Shown here: positions 1-7,954 of the stretch, piece after piece | How positions within the stretch are numbered: position 1 is the first letter of the stretch | How the letters are laid out: each line of letters begins with the position of its first letter | NCBI RefSeq assembly: GCF_001277345.1 | Contig: NZ_LIUT01000006.1 | Location: 514,241 to 567,440, forward strand | From: Paenibacillus solani | GTDB taxonomy: Bacteria; Bacillota; Bacilli; Paenibacillales; Paenibacillaceae | Direction of reading: 5' to 3' | Length of the DNA: 53,200 nt | Notes under the pieces: generated by a model | Databases searched by the model: none | Seen by the model: the letters and a program-made list of their open reading frames with translations, nothing else | What the model was told of the DNA's origin: nothing | Program-made: the position numbers and the translations under genes

Positions 1-77
1 CGATGAGAAGTGGGACAGCAGTATTTCTACGCGATGCGATTCTGATCTATACGGGCATGGAACCTACATCCGAATAA
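1..77 (+). CDS. C-terminal tail of an unidentified gene (truncated by window edge)
   Basis: In the third frame from the window start the sequence reads as protein until TAA at 75-77, ending ...LIYTGMEPTSE. It is followed 35 bases later by a rho-independent hairpin on the same strand, which supports a gene ending here. Too little is visible to name the protein. The in-frame ATG at 3 need not be its start, since the gene probably begins upstream of the window. The other two forward frames also give short open stretches, so this call rests mainly on the terminator position. Confidence 0.4.
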   Translation, partial: MRSGTAVFLRDAILIYTGMEPTSE

Positions 78-113
78 TGCCGCTAGCAGGCAGACAGCCT
101 GATCCTGATGACC

Positions 114-160
114 GGACCCTTTCCTCATGCTTAACGCGCAGAGGTGAGGGTCCTTTTTTC
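114..160 (+). terminator. Rho-independent terminator
   Basis: GGACCCTTTCCTC (114-126) pairs with GAGGTGAGGGTCC (141-153) apart from a two-base internal mismatch. A T-rich tract TTTTTTCTTT follows. It would end the gene whose tail lies at the window start. Confidence 0.75.
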
Positions 161-263
161 TTTCTAAATATCTAGATTCACCGTCCAAGTTAAGGAGAGG
201 CAGCTTCCACAATTAACCGCTTGCCCGATCAGGCGAAGTAATGGTTAGATGAACCGTGGACAA

Positions 264-275
264 TTTTACGTAAAA
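264..275. promoter_or_regulatory. Perfect 12-bp palindrome upstream of the symporter
   Basis: TTTTACGTAAAA is a perfect palindrome 41 bases before the symporter start. A second short hairpin, ACACC-ATG-GGTGT, follows at about 280-292. No convincing -35/-10 pair was found nearby. It could be an operator, but the sequence does not identify the regulator. Confidence 0.25.
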
Positions 276-316
276 CTTACACCATGGGTGTGACTTTATT
301 ATAGAGAGGGTAGAAT

Positions 317-1738
317 ATGGATCAATTTGTACAGCATGCAGTTACTATCTTTAATGATTTTCTATGGTCTAAGCTGCTCATCGTATTGCTGATTGCCGTC
401 GGCCTGTATTTTACGGTCGGGACCAGATTCCTGCAGTTTCGCCTGATCGGGGAGATGTTCCGGGTCATCCGCGAGCCCAAGAGTAAAGCGAAGGACAGCA
501 TTTCCCCTTTTCAGGCATTTGCCATCAGTATGGCTGCCCGCGTTGGGACCGGGAATATAACCGGGGTGGCTTTGGCTATCTCGCTTGGTGGGCCTGGAGC
601 TGTATTTTGGATGTGGATCATTGCGCTAATCGGTTCGGCATCCAGCTTTATCGAGAGTACGCTTGCCCAGATCTATAAAGTGAAGGATGGAGCTGGCGGT
701 TATCGCGGCGGTCCAGCCTATTACATGCAGCAAGGGTTAAAGAAACGGTGGATGGGCGTGCTGTTCGCGATTCTGATCACCTTGTCCTTTGGGCTTGTTT
801 TTAATGCAGTTCAGTCCAATACGATTACGATTGCTTTCGAGAATTCGTTCGGCACTGATCGTTTAACCATCGGGGTTATTATGGCGGTGATTTTCGCGGT
901 TATCATCTTCGGCGGTGTGAAGCGGATTGCCAAAATGTCGGAGCTGATCGTCGTAGTATTGGCTGTGGTGTATGTCGGCGCCGCGCTGTTTATCGTATTG
1001 GCGAACATCGCCAAGCTGCCGGAGGTTTTTGCTTTAATTATCAAAAGCGCATTTGGATATGAGCAGGTGGTTGGCGGGTCGATCGGGGCGGCTCTTATGA
1101 ATGGAATCAAGAGAGGGCTGTTCTCCAATGAAGCTGGCATGGGAAGCGCCCCTAATGCGGCAGCTACGGCAACGACAAGCCATCCGGCCAAGCAAGGGCT
1201 GGTTCAAGCGCTGGGCGTGCTTATCGATACGTTAGTCATATGTACAAGCACGGCCTTCATTATTCTTTTTACCGGTGCTTATCAGCAGACCGGACTTGAT
1301 GGAATCGCACTGACACAGGCGGCGCTGGGCATGGAGATGGGGGCATGGGCGTCCGACTTTCTGGCGATCATGGTATTCCTGTTTGCTTTCAGTACGCTGA
1401 TCGGCAATTATTATTATGGGGAAACCAATATTGAATTTTTGAAGTCGAATCGCGTTTGGATATGGGTGTATCGAATTGCAGTACTGGCCATGGTTCTCTT
1501 CGGTTCTGTTACCAGTGTGAAGCTGGTGTGGGATCTGGCGGATCTGTTTATGGGGCTGATGGTCATTGTGAATCTCGTGGCCATTACACTGCTTTCCCGG
1601 AAAGCTTTCGCCGCGCTTCAGGATTATTTGCAGCAGAAGCGGTCCGGATTGAACCCTGTCTTCACCAAGGACAGCATTAAAGGGCTAGATGATATAGAGT
1701 GCTGGGACGAACCTAACAACCCTGCCTCAGAGACGTAA
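317..1738 (+). CDS. AGCS-family sodium:amino-acid symporter
   Basis: This 473-residue membrane protein belongs to the alanine/glycine:cation symporter family, which imports alanine, glycine or glutamine with sodium. The family signature is clear around residues 75-98 (ARVGTGNITGVALAISLGG, then PGAVFWMW). Hydrophobic segments spread along the whole length fit the usual 10-12 spans, and GLFSNEAGMGSAPNAAA near residue 270 is another conserved block. GAGAGGG at 304-310 is a ribosome site about six bases before the ATG. A 12-bp palindrome lies upstream and a terminator follows, so it appears to be a single-gene unit. Alanine versus glutamine specificity cannot be read from sequence alone; in Bacillus some relatives sit beside a glutaminase, which is not seen here. 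Confidence 0.9.
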   Translation: MDQFVQHAVTIFNDFLWSKLLIVLLIAVGLYFTVGTRFLQFRLIGEMFRVIREPKSKAKDSISPFQAFAISMAARVGTGNITGVALAISLGGPGAVFWMWIIALIGSASSFIESTLAQIYKVKDGAGGYRGGPAYYMQQGLKKRWMGVLFAILITLSFGLVFNAVQSNTITIAFENSFGTDRLTIGVIMAVIFAVIIFGGVKRIAKMSELIVVVLAVVYVGAALFIVLANIAKLPEVFALIIKSAFGYEQVVGGSIGAALMNGIKRGLFSNEAGMGSAPNAAATATTSHPAKQGLVQALGVLIDTLVICTSTAFIILFTGAYQQTGLDGIALTQAALGMEMGAWASDFLAIMVFLFAFSTLIGNYYYGETNIEFLKSNRVWIWVYRIAVLAMVLFGSVTSVKLVWDLADLFMGLMVIVNLVAITLLSRKAFAALQDYLQQKRSGLNPVFTKDSIKGLDDIECWDEPNNPASET

Positions 1739-1760
1739 GCCTATAGAATCTCGTAAATTA

Positions 1761-1806
1761 AAATCGTTACGGCAGCTTTGAATGTAGCTGTTTGTAACGA
1801 TTTTTC
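1761..1806 (+). terminator. Rho-independent terminator after symporter
   Basis: AAATCGTTAC (1761-1770) pairs with GTAACGATTT (1794-1803), with an inner GCAGCT/AGCTGT pairing and a T tract after it. Confidence 0.8.
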
Positions 1807-1877
1807 ATATTTACCGTAACATTTATGTGCTCAAACCGTTAGTCTACATGAGAAGGTAGAGAGGAGATGAATACGGA

Positions 1878-2846
1878 TTGATTAATCGGGTGACCTGGCG
1901 GACAAGGGTGAAGGAGCTTATATATGCTTTGTTAGCTGTATTAATATTGTTTTTTATTTATGCTGTGTATTGCTCAGCTATTCAAATCTACTATTATAAT
2001 ACCGACCTAAATGATAAATTTCTAAGGACCGTCATAACAACGGTTGAATTGCATGAAAGTGGACTTATGGTAGATAAACGAAGCTCGCCTTTGGGTGAAG
2101 TGACGCCCTTCCTCACTCAGAAGACAAAGCTGAAAGTGTATAAGGACGTGGGAAATTGGCAGGTAATTGTCGGAGAGCTTCACGCGAAGAAGCGATTAGG
2201 GGGAGAACTGAGGTATTCGATTGAGGAACTGAATCCTTATTTGAACCGAGAGGAAAGAAATCCTTATATCCTGAACACTGCGCTGCTGGAGGGTAGGGAG
2301 ATTAAAGACGATCCTCACCCTACTGGTGCAATGAACCAGTTAGGGAAACTTGAAGACGGTAACGTAGCGGAATTATTCTTCTCGATTCGAACGCTGAGGT
2401 CACCGGAGGAGGTCTTGAAGCTCTTGTCGAACTATGATGTTAAAGCAACCAGTATGGCTGTTTTTGCAGGCGAACTGAAGGATTTCAAGCTGGGGACTTA
2501 TAGCTCTAGCGGCGCAGATTACATGATTCCTCATCTAACGTTAAGACCAAAGGTCCAGTTTGGAGATAATCATTCCCTTTCTCTCTGGCACACTTTCTTC
2601 TCAGAGGATACCGAGATAACGGATCACGTGAAGCAACTGATCGCAGACGTTGAATGGATGACTGACAACATCAAATATAACGGTGTGGATGAAGACATAA
2701 AGCGTCTGGCGTATTTGAGAAAAAATGGGGTTCAAGTATACGGAGCAACCGTTACGGGGCCTGTGCGGGAGCTCGAGAAGCTGAAGGAGGAGCAGGAATT
2801 TTGGGAATTCCGTTTGGGCCGCATTGAGGTATGGAATTGGGATTAA
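1878..2846 (+). CDS. Membrane-anchored protein with anti-sigma C-terminal-type domain
   Basis: A 322-residue protein with one N-terminal membrane span (about residues 12-36), then a large extracytoplasmic part. The central stretch (AELFFSIRTLRSPEEVLKLL, then KATSMAVFAGELKDF) and the C-terminal end (KNGVQVYGATVTGP ... RIEVWNWD) resemble the Sigma_reg_C domain of YhdL-type anti-sigma factors from Bacillus. The start is TTG at 1878 with GAGGAG at 1861-1866, an 11-base spacing; the nearby ATG at 1867 meets a stop after four codons. In known cases the partner ECF sigma gene lies directly upstream, but here the upstream neighbour is a symporter, so this copy is an orphan. The N-terminal cytoplasmic sigma-binding part also looks very short (about 11 residues). 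It could therefore be a degenerate or stand-alone sensor rather than a working anti-sigma factor. Confidence 0.55.
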   Translation: MINRVTWRTRVKELIYALLAVLILFFIYAVYCSAIQIYYYNTDLNDKFLRTVITTVELHESGLMVDKRSSPLGEVTPFLTQKTKLKVYKDVGNWQVIVGELHAKKRLGGELRYSIEELNPYLNREERNPYILNTALLEGREIKDDPHPTGAMNQLGKLEDGNVAELFFSIRTLRSPEEVLKLLSNYDVKATSMAVFAGELKDFKLGTYSSSGADYMIPHLTLRPKVQFGDNHSLSLWHTFFSEDTEITDHVKQLIADVEWMTDNIKYNGVDEDIKRLAYLRKNGVQVYGATVTGPVRELEKLKEEQEFWEFRLGRIEVWNWD

Positions 2847-2880
2847 AATGAATTGCGTCCCATCGCTGCCTATTAAACTA

Positions 2881-2908
2881 GAAAAGGCCTCTACAGAGGC
2901 CTTTTAAA
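2881..2908. terminator. Bidirectional terminator
   Basis: AAAAGGCCTCT-ACAG-AGAGGCCTTTT-type perfect hairpin between two convergent genes. The A and T flanks let it work on both strands. Confidence 0.85.
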
Positions 2909-2953
2909 TTTGGAATAAGGGATGATTGCATCTTGCTAAGCAAACTTCGTGAA

Positions 2954-3469
2954 TTACGTTAAATATTTCTCCCGCAAAATACTCATATGATGAAGCTCAT
3001 GTCCGGCAATCACATAGGCAGCTGCACGTGCTGAGAGAGGGTAATTGTTGAACGTCCCCAGACGCTTTAGGGCCTCCTCCGTCAAGCTTCCAACCAGCGT
3101 AATGGTAGATTGTCTGACGGCAGCATAATCCTTAAGCGCTTCCTGTAACGGAAGATGGCTAAAGGGAGAATTCTGAACAAAAATCTCCCGATCATACCCC
3201 GAAAATTCACGGGCATCTCCACGTGCAATGTAGAGAATGCGGTAGTTCCATAAGCGCTCTACATCGGCGATGTGTCCGACTACTTGTTTTAGGCTCCATT
3301 TTCCTTCGGCATAGCGAACATTCGCCTGTTCTTCAGACAGGTCGCTGAGCGATCTTAATGTTTCATCATGCTGCCGCCCTAACACCTCGGCAATATGGCC
3401 TTCGGGAACAAGCGAGACGTATTTTTCGGCGAGAGGCAGATATTCATTAAAAGCGGGCCTTGTACTCAT
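2954..3469 (-). CDS. DinB-family protein (DinB_2/YfiT-like fold)
   Basis: A 171-residue cytoplasmic protein of the DinB-like four-helix-bundle superfamily. Members carry a metal ion on three histidines and include thiol-S-transferase-type enzymes, but most have no known substrate. Candidate metal ligands are H in QVVGHIADVERLWNYR and the two in AGHELHHMSIL near the C terminus, which is the usual arrangement. The longest frame starts 18 bases further upstream. I chose the internal ATG at 3469 because GGAGG lies about nine bases before it, inside the longer version. A convergent bidirectional terminator lies just downstream. Function beyond the family is unknown. Confidence 0.8.
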   Translation of the reverse strand: MSTRPAFNEYLPLAEKYVSLVPEGHIAEVLGRQHDETLRSLSDLSEEQANVRYAEGKWSLKQVVGHIADVERLWNYRILYIARGDAREFSGYDREIFVQNSPFSHLPLQEALKDYAAVRQSTITLVGSLTEEALKRLGTFNNYPLSARAAAYVIAGHELHHMSILREKYLT

Positions 3470-3544
3470 AACAAAGTTCCTCCACATCTATTAATAAGAG
3501 ATTATATAACTTTATGCAGTCAGACCCAATGATAATACAACAGG

Positions 3545-4150
3545 TTAGGTTGCTTGTGCCCAGATCAGGTGGACGATGCCGTTCCAATAACGCTTGGTTT
3601 TGATAATATCCAGATCAGAGGCATTTACGATATGGATCATATCCCTATTATAATGACAGCCGGATATCCTCCGTGCCACCGGGTTAACGACATGCTGCGC
3701 TGCACCAAGGAGCCGGTTAGTGCTCATGCCATGCTCTAGTAAATAAATGCGACCGCCGGGTTTAGCCCATCGGTTCATTTTATTCAAAGCTTGAACCGGA
3801 TCTTCATAGCCGCACAGCGAAAGGGTAGATACGATGCAGTCATAGGAACGTTCGGGAAGCTCGAGAGTTTCGATATCCCGTTCCAGAAAAGTGGCATGAA
3901 TGCCAAGCTCGGATGCCATCTGCCGTGCATGTCTCAGCATCTCGGGACTGAAATCAACCGCTGTTACGTTTACCTTGTCGCGATCATAAAAGGGGAAGTT
4001 GGCGCCAGCGCCGACAGCTACCTCAAGCACATCACCCTCTATATCCTGAAGCAGCTGTTGTCGCCATTCACCCAGTTTACGCTGCCTTGTATTTCTTTCA
4101 TATATGACTGCCTGTTTGTTGAACTTCCGAATCAGGGAATTCTTATTCAC
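3545..4150 (-). CDS. Class I SAM-dependent methyltransferase (phospholipid N-methyltransferase-like)
   Basis: A 201-residue methyltransferase. Motif I is VLEVAVGAGANFPFY, motif II ends in VTAVDFSPEML, and motif III is IYLLEHGMS. The C-terminal part with GCHYNRDM resembles the small PmtA/UbiE-like enzymes that methylate phosphatidylethanolamine or related lipids, but the true substrate cannot be read here. The start chosen is GTG at 4150. It overlaps the stop of the upstream malic-enzyme gene in the string GTGAATAA and has GGAGA seven bases before it, a typical translationally coupled start. A longer open frame to 4198 would overlap the malic enzyme by 56 bases and lacks a good ribosome site. 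It is the second gene of a two-gene operon. Confidence 0.8.
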   Translation of the reverse strand: MNKNSLIRKFNKQAVIYERNTRQRKLGEWRQQLLQDIEGDVLEVAVGAGANFPFYDRDKVNVTAVDFSPEMLRHARQMASELGIHATFLERDIETLELPERSYDCIVSTLSLCGYEDPVQALNKMNRWAKPGGRIYLLEHGMSTNRLLGAAQHVVNPVARRISGCHYNRDMIHIVNASDLDIIKTKRYWNGIVHLIWAQAT

Positions 4151-5558
4151 GCGGGTTTCTCCGGGCAACGCCAGTTTTGACAGCAGCTTTAACAACACGC
4201 TCTCTAATGGCCTTCACGACGTTCTGATTGAACACGCTTGGAATGATGTACGACGGGTTGCGCTCTTCATCTGATACGGCCGATGCTATGGCTTCGGCTG
4301 CAGCGAGCTTCATTTCCTCATTAATGGTGGTTGCTCTGCAGTCCAGGGCTGCACGGAAAATCCCCGGGAAACAGAGGACATTATTAATCTGGTTCGGGTA
4401 GTCCGAACGTCCGGTTGCGATAACACCCACAATATCTTCCACTTCCTCGGGCTTAATCTCCGGAGTAGGATTCGCCATAGCGAATACGATCGGATTCTCA
4501 GCCATGGCCTGTACGTCTTCACGCCGGAGCAGACCGCCTGCGGACAGACCGATAAATACATCGGCACCTTGAATGACTTCTTGCAATGAGCCCTGAATTT
4601 TATTCGGGTTCGTATGCTCGGCATACCATTGCCACATACTATTACTGTAAGTTTTCCCGGCAACCAGCGCACCTTCACGATCTACGCCGATAATGTCCTT
4701 AACGCCTGCCGACAAGAGGATTTTGCTGCACGCAACACCTGCTGCGCCGATTCCACACACGACAACTCTAACGTTATCAATGGATTTACCAACAATTTTC
4801 AGCGCATTGATTAGCGCAGCATACAGAACGACTGCCGTGCCGTGCTGGTCATCGTGGAATACGGGAATATCCAGCTCGTCGCGCAGTCTTTGTTCGATCT
4901 CAAAACAGCGGGGAGAAGAGATATCCTCAAGGTTAATCCCGCCAAAAGCCGGGGCCAGAGCCTTGATGGAACGAATGATCTCTTCCGTATCCTGGGTATC
5001 CAGACAGATCGGGAAGGAGTCTACACCTGCGAGCTGTTTGAACAGCATCGCTTTCCCTTCCATAACCGGCATGGCGGCGTAGGGGCCAATATTACCCAGA
5101 CCGAGCACGGCACTTCCATCCGAGATGACAGCGACCGTATTTCTCTTGATAGTCAGCGTATAGGCTTTTCTCGGATCTTCATGGATGGCCGAACATACTC
5201 GGGCAACATCCGGCGTATATACGCGCGACAGGTCATCGCGGTTTTGAATGGGTCGTTTGGGTTGAGTTTCGATCTTGCCGCCGAGATGCAGCAGGAAAGT
5301 TCGGTCGGATACGTTGACGAGCCGGACACCTTTTAGGTGTTTTACTGTATTTGTAATTCTTTCGATATCGACGCTGTCTGTTACCGTAATGGTAATGTCC
5401 CGTACCGTGATGTGGCCGCTTGCCTGAATGACATCAATTGCGACCATGTCACCCCCAGCTTCAAAAATAGCGGATGCAACTTGACCAAACTTAATCTCTT
5501 GCGTATTCATTTCGATTCTGAGAATAATGCTTTTTCCACCGAGCCCGTTGTTTTCCAT
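4143..5558 (-). CDS. ACT-domain malic enzyme (malate dehydrogenase, decarboxylating)
   Basis: A 471-residue enzyme that oxidises and decarboxylates malate to pyruvate, producing NAD(P)H. An N-terminal ACT domain (about residues 10-85) should give allosteric control. It is followed by the malic N domain (YTPDVARVCSAI, DGSAVLGLGNIGP, EGKAMLFK, FHDDQHGTAVV) and the nucleotide-binding domain (VVCGIGAAGVACSKILL). ACT-containing malic enzymes of this size occur in Bacillus (MleA-like); cofactor preference is not certain. The longest frame begins at a TTG at 5570, but ATG at 5558 has GGAGG five bases before it and is preferred. The downstream methyltransferase overlaps its stop codon and should be co-translated. 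Confidence 0.9.
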   Translation of the reverse strand: MENNGLGGKSIILRIEMNTQEIKFGQVASAIFEAGGDMVAIDVIQASGHITVRDITITVTDSVDIERITNTVKHLKGVRLVNVSDRTFLLHLGGKIETQPKRPIQNRDDLSRVYTPDVARVCSAIHEDPRKAYTLTIKRNTVAVISDGSAVLGLGNIGPYAAMPVMEGKAMLFKQLAGVDSFPICLDTQDTEEIIRSIKALAPAFGGINLEDISSPRCFEIEQRLRDELDIPVFHDDQHGTAVVLYAALINALKIVGKSIDNVRVVVCGIGAAGVACSKILLSAGVKDIIGVDREGALVAGKTYSNSMWQWYAEHTNPNKIQGSLQEVIQGADVFIGLSAGGLLRREDVQAMAENPIVFAMANPTPEIKPEEVEDIVGVIATGRSDYPNQINNVLCFPGIFRAALDCRATTINEEMKLAAAEAIASAVSDEERNPSYIIPSVFNQNVVKAIRERVVKAAVKTGVARRNPRE

Positions 5559-5652
5559 AGATACCTCCAATAATAGTCTGTCATTCTAAGTATGTGTAAC
5601 TATGTTGGATGTTAACGTTATCATAGTTCGCTGAGCAAGGGTCCATTTCCTG

Positions 5653-5680
5653 TTTCACTACAAAGAAACCGTGATATAAT
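5653..5680 (+). promoter_or_regulatory. Candidate sigma-A promoter with extended -10
   Basis: TGATATAAT (extended -10, TATAAT at 5675-5680) lies 16 bases after a weak -35 TTTCAC (5653-5658). It is 75 bases before the start of the small gene at 5755. Confidence 0.6.
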
Positions 5681-5754
5681 AGTTAGAAGAAATTACTGGG
5701 AGACTATAATCGGATATGTGCGTAAAATATATGACTGTGAAGGAGGGGGAAGTA

Positions 5755-6063
5755 ATGATGGACACAAACGCCCGAATGGAGGAGCTTGAGAAGCGATTGA
5801 CCACCCAGCATCATCGGGACCTGTTTCTTCAGATGAAACATACACTGAAAGCTGTTGATGATTTGGCCGAACAGCACCGGGTCTACCAGGCCGTTCAGGC
5901 GCTTAGTGGCACACGAATTGTAGGAGCGGAAGAAAGCGTCTATTTTGACACATTGAATCAGGTTAAGGAACAAATTATTCATACACTGGAGCTCACCATT
6001 GAGGATTTGGAACATAAGGGAGATAAGAATTACACGAAACATTTCAAAGACGGAGTGGAATAA
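5755..6063 (+). CDS. Small conserved-looking hypothetical protein, helical
   Basis: A 102-residue soluble protein that I do not recognise. It is charged and predicted mostly helical (EELEKRLTTQHHRDLF, LKAVDDLAEQHRVY, QVKEQIIHTLELTIEDLE), with no membrane segment and no cysteine. The start is the first of two adjacent ATGs at 5755, eight bases after AGGAGG (5741-5746). The reading frame extends back to 5716 without a ribosome site, so the longer form is unlikely. It has its own extended -10 promoter and a strong terminator, so it is a single-gene unit. No function is proposed. Confidence 0.75.
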   Translation: MMDTNARMEELEKRLTTQHHRDLFLQMKHTLKAVDDLAEQHRVYQAVQALSGTRIVGAEESVYFDTLNQVKEQIIHTLELTIEDLEHKGDKNYTKHFKDGVE

Positions 6064-6102
6064 AAGCCAAACCCTATGCCGCAAATAAGGTATGAATATA
6101 TG

Positions 6103-6143
6103 AAAGAGAGCAAGAATCCTCTGGGATTTTTGCTCTCTTTTTT
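6103..6143 (+). terminator. Rho-independent terminator
   Basis: AAAGAGAGCAA (6103-6113) pairs with TTGCTCTCTTT (about 6130-6140), with inner AATCC/GGATT pairing and a run of seven T. Confidence 0.9.
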
Positions 6144-6433
6144 TGAGTATTTTCAGCAAATGCCATGATATTTATCACAATTATCGATACAGATTTATCC
6201 AATTTCGTTGAAATGTGTAACAAATCGTTGATAATTAATATGGGATCTAAGTTCCAAATGTTTTAAAATAATGATAGTGCTGGTAGGCTTGGACGATGTA
6301 ACCTAGAGACTCTTCCAAGTTAGTCAAGCCACAGAGGGACAAGCGTCTATAAACAAAGGGAGGTGTATTATACAACAGATTTTAATGTAAACGCTTTATA
6401 TGTAAATACCCAAATCAAAGGAGGAATAATTGT
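6144..6433 (+). other. Long AT-rich leader of the LPMO gene with nested inverted repeats
   Basis: About 290 bases without a gene. A plausible promoter is TTGAAA (6208-6213) with GATAAT (6230-6235), 16-base spacing. Downstream, AGGCTTGGA (6284-6292) can pair with TCCAAG (6314-6319) or with CAAGCC (6325-6330), giving alternative stems. No known riboswitch consensus was matched. A cre-like site follows at 6384-6399. Confidence 0.4.
6384..6399. promoter_or_regulatory. Candidate CcpA (cre) site
   Basis: AATGTAAACGCTTTAT fits the loose catabolite-responsive element consensus with central CG and flanking TGTAAA/TTTATA. It lies 35 bases before the LPMO start, where CcpA binding would act as a repressing roadblock. 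That is expected for a chitin-utilisation gene. Confidence 0.5.
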
Positions 6434-7774
6434 ATGACTTTAAGTTTGCCGAACAGAGCTTGGCTCAAGAATCTGATTATTGCGGGTTCTGCGATGTTAT
6501 TGATGACCTTATTGATGGTTATATTCGCAGATAAAGCATCTGCTCACGGGTATATTGAATCCCCAGCCAGCCGTGCCTATCTGTGTAAACTGGGGCAGAA
6601 CACCGATTGCGGTGCGATTGTGTATGAGCCTCAAAGCTTGGAAGCTCCTAAGGGCTGGCCGAATGCAGGTCCTGCCGATGGCAAAATTGCCAGTGCAGGC
6701 GGCGCATTCCCTAAACTTGACGAGCAATCTGCAACTCGCTGGAGCAAAGTGAACATTTCCCCAGGAACTACAACGTTCCAATGGAAATTAACAGCCAACC
6801 ATGCGACGGCAAGCTGGAAATACTACATTACAAAAGACGGCTGGGATCAAAATGCTCCACTGGCCAAATCTGCTTTTGATCTGACGCCTTTCTGCTCCAT
6901 TAGCTATGGTGGTGCAAAGCCTCCAGTTGACTACGCTTCGACTTGTAACGTTCCGGCTAAATCCGGTTACCATATCATTCTGGCTGTATGGGAAGTGGCT
7001 GACACACCAAATGCTTTCTATAACGTGCTTGACGTCAATTTCACCGGAAGCGGAAATACCGATACGACCCCGCCAACTGCACCGACAGGCGTAGTGGCTT
7101 CCAATGTAGCAACGACAAGCGCTGCGCTTACATGGAATGCAGCAACGGATAATGTTGGTGTAACGAGCTATCGTATTTTTAACGGGGCCACTCAATTGGC
7201 TTCCACGACTGGACTTAATTACAATCTGATCGGCTTAACGCCGAATACCCTCTACAATATTACGGTCAAAGCCGTCGATGCTGCAGGTAATGTATCCCCT
7301 GCCAGCAACGCCGCTTCATTTACGACCCTAGCTGTAACAGGCCCAGATACTGAAGCGCCTACAGCACCTACGAGCCTTCATGTTATGGGAACAGCGACTT
7401 CCACGACAGTTCCTTTGATGTGGAATGCTTCAACGGATAATGTAGGCGTAACAGGTTACCAGGTATTCCAAGGAAGCACCTTAGTCGCTACCGTTTCGGG
7501 CTCCACATTGGAATACCTCGTTACAGGCCTGACACCTAACACAGCCTATTCCTTTACCGTAAAAGCTGTAGATGCTGCAGGTAATGTATCCGCAGCAAGT
7601 AATGTCGTCAATGTTACGACACCTGACGCACCGGCAACTTATCCGGCATGGAGCTCAACTACCGTTTATGTTGGCGGCAGCAAAGTCAGCCATAACGGTG
7701 TGAACTATGAAGCAAAATGGTGGACACAAGGTGAAACTCCTGGATCTGCCGATGTATGGAAAGCCATCCCTTAA
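6434..7774 (+). CDS. Secreted AA10 lytic polysaccharide monooxygenase (chitin-binding), FN3-FN3-CBM5
   Basis: A 446-residue secreted copper enzyme that oxidatively cleaves crystalline chitin (or cellulose). The signal peptide ends in ADKASA, so His38 becomes the mature N terminus (HGYIESPASRAYLC). His38 and His123 (in TANHATASWKYY) form the copper histidine brace; the axial Phe is in NAFYNV. Domain order: AA10 about 38-205, fibronectin type III about 212-298, a second FN3 about 305-395, then a C-terminal CBM5/12 with aromatic residues (YPAWSS, YEAKWWTQGETPG). The two FN3 repeats are closely similar, each containing NVGVT and VKAVDAAGNVS. AAAGGAGGA precedes ATG by about nine bases. A cre-like site suggests carbon catabolite repression, and a terminator follows. 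Substrate (chitin versus cellulose) is inferred from the CBM5 type. Confidence 0.93.
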   Translation: MTLSLPNRAWLKNLIIAGSAMLLMTLLMVIFADKASAHGYIESPASRAYLCKLGQNTDCGAIVYEPQSLEAPKGWPNAGPADGKIASAGGAFPKLDEQSATRWSKVNISPGTTTFQWKLTANHATASWKYYITKDGWDQNAPLAKSAFDLTPFCSISYGGAKPPVDYASTCNVPAKSGYHIILAVWEVADTPNAFYNVLDVNFTGSGNTDTTPPTAPTGVVASNVATTSAALTWNAATDNVGVTSYRIFNGATQLASTTGLNYNLIGLTPNTLYNITVKAVDAAGNVSPASNAASFTTLAVTGPDTEAPTAPTSLHVMGTATSTTVPLMWNASTDNVGVTGYQVFQGSTLVATVSGSTLEYLVTGLTPNTAYSFTVKAVDAAGNVSAASNVVNVTTPDAPATYPAWSSTTVYVGGSKVSHNGVNYEAKWWTQGETPGSADVWKAIP

Positions 7775-7788
7775 ATCATAGTAATGAA

Positions 7789-7827
7789 AGGATCCGGCGT
7801 CATTTGACTGCCGGGTCTTTTTTTATT
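7789..7827 (+). terminator. Rho-independent terminator after LPMO
   Basis: GATCCGGC (7791-7798) pairs with GCCGGGTC (7810-7817, one G-T pair), followed by TTTTTTTATTT. Confidence 0.85.
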
Positions 7828-7879
7828 TAAGCAGGACATGCGTTAGATGAGGGACCGAAGCCCTGAACAATGGTTAATC

Positions 7880-7907
7880 TTTACTTCCTATATGAGAATG
7901 CTATGAT
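7880..7907 (+). promoter_or_regulatory. Possible promoter of the decayed kinase gene
   Basis: TTTACT (7880-7885) and TATGAT (7902-7907) with 16-base spacing, about 48 bases before the ATG at 7955. Weak evidence. Confidence 0.3.
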
Positions 7908-7954
7908 TAGGAAGGAAATAAGGTGGTATTTGCTAGAAGGAGAGGGGGAGAAAC

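Noticed and set aside
3791..5573. Several + strand frames of 60-160 codons
   Set aside because: All lie opposite the malic enzyme or methyltransferase genes and show no family motif or ribosome site.
6284..6360. c-di-GMP riboswitch before the LPMO gene
   Set aside because: Chitin genes sometimes carry such elements, but the conserved core sequences of either class were not found.
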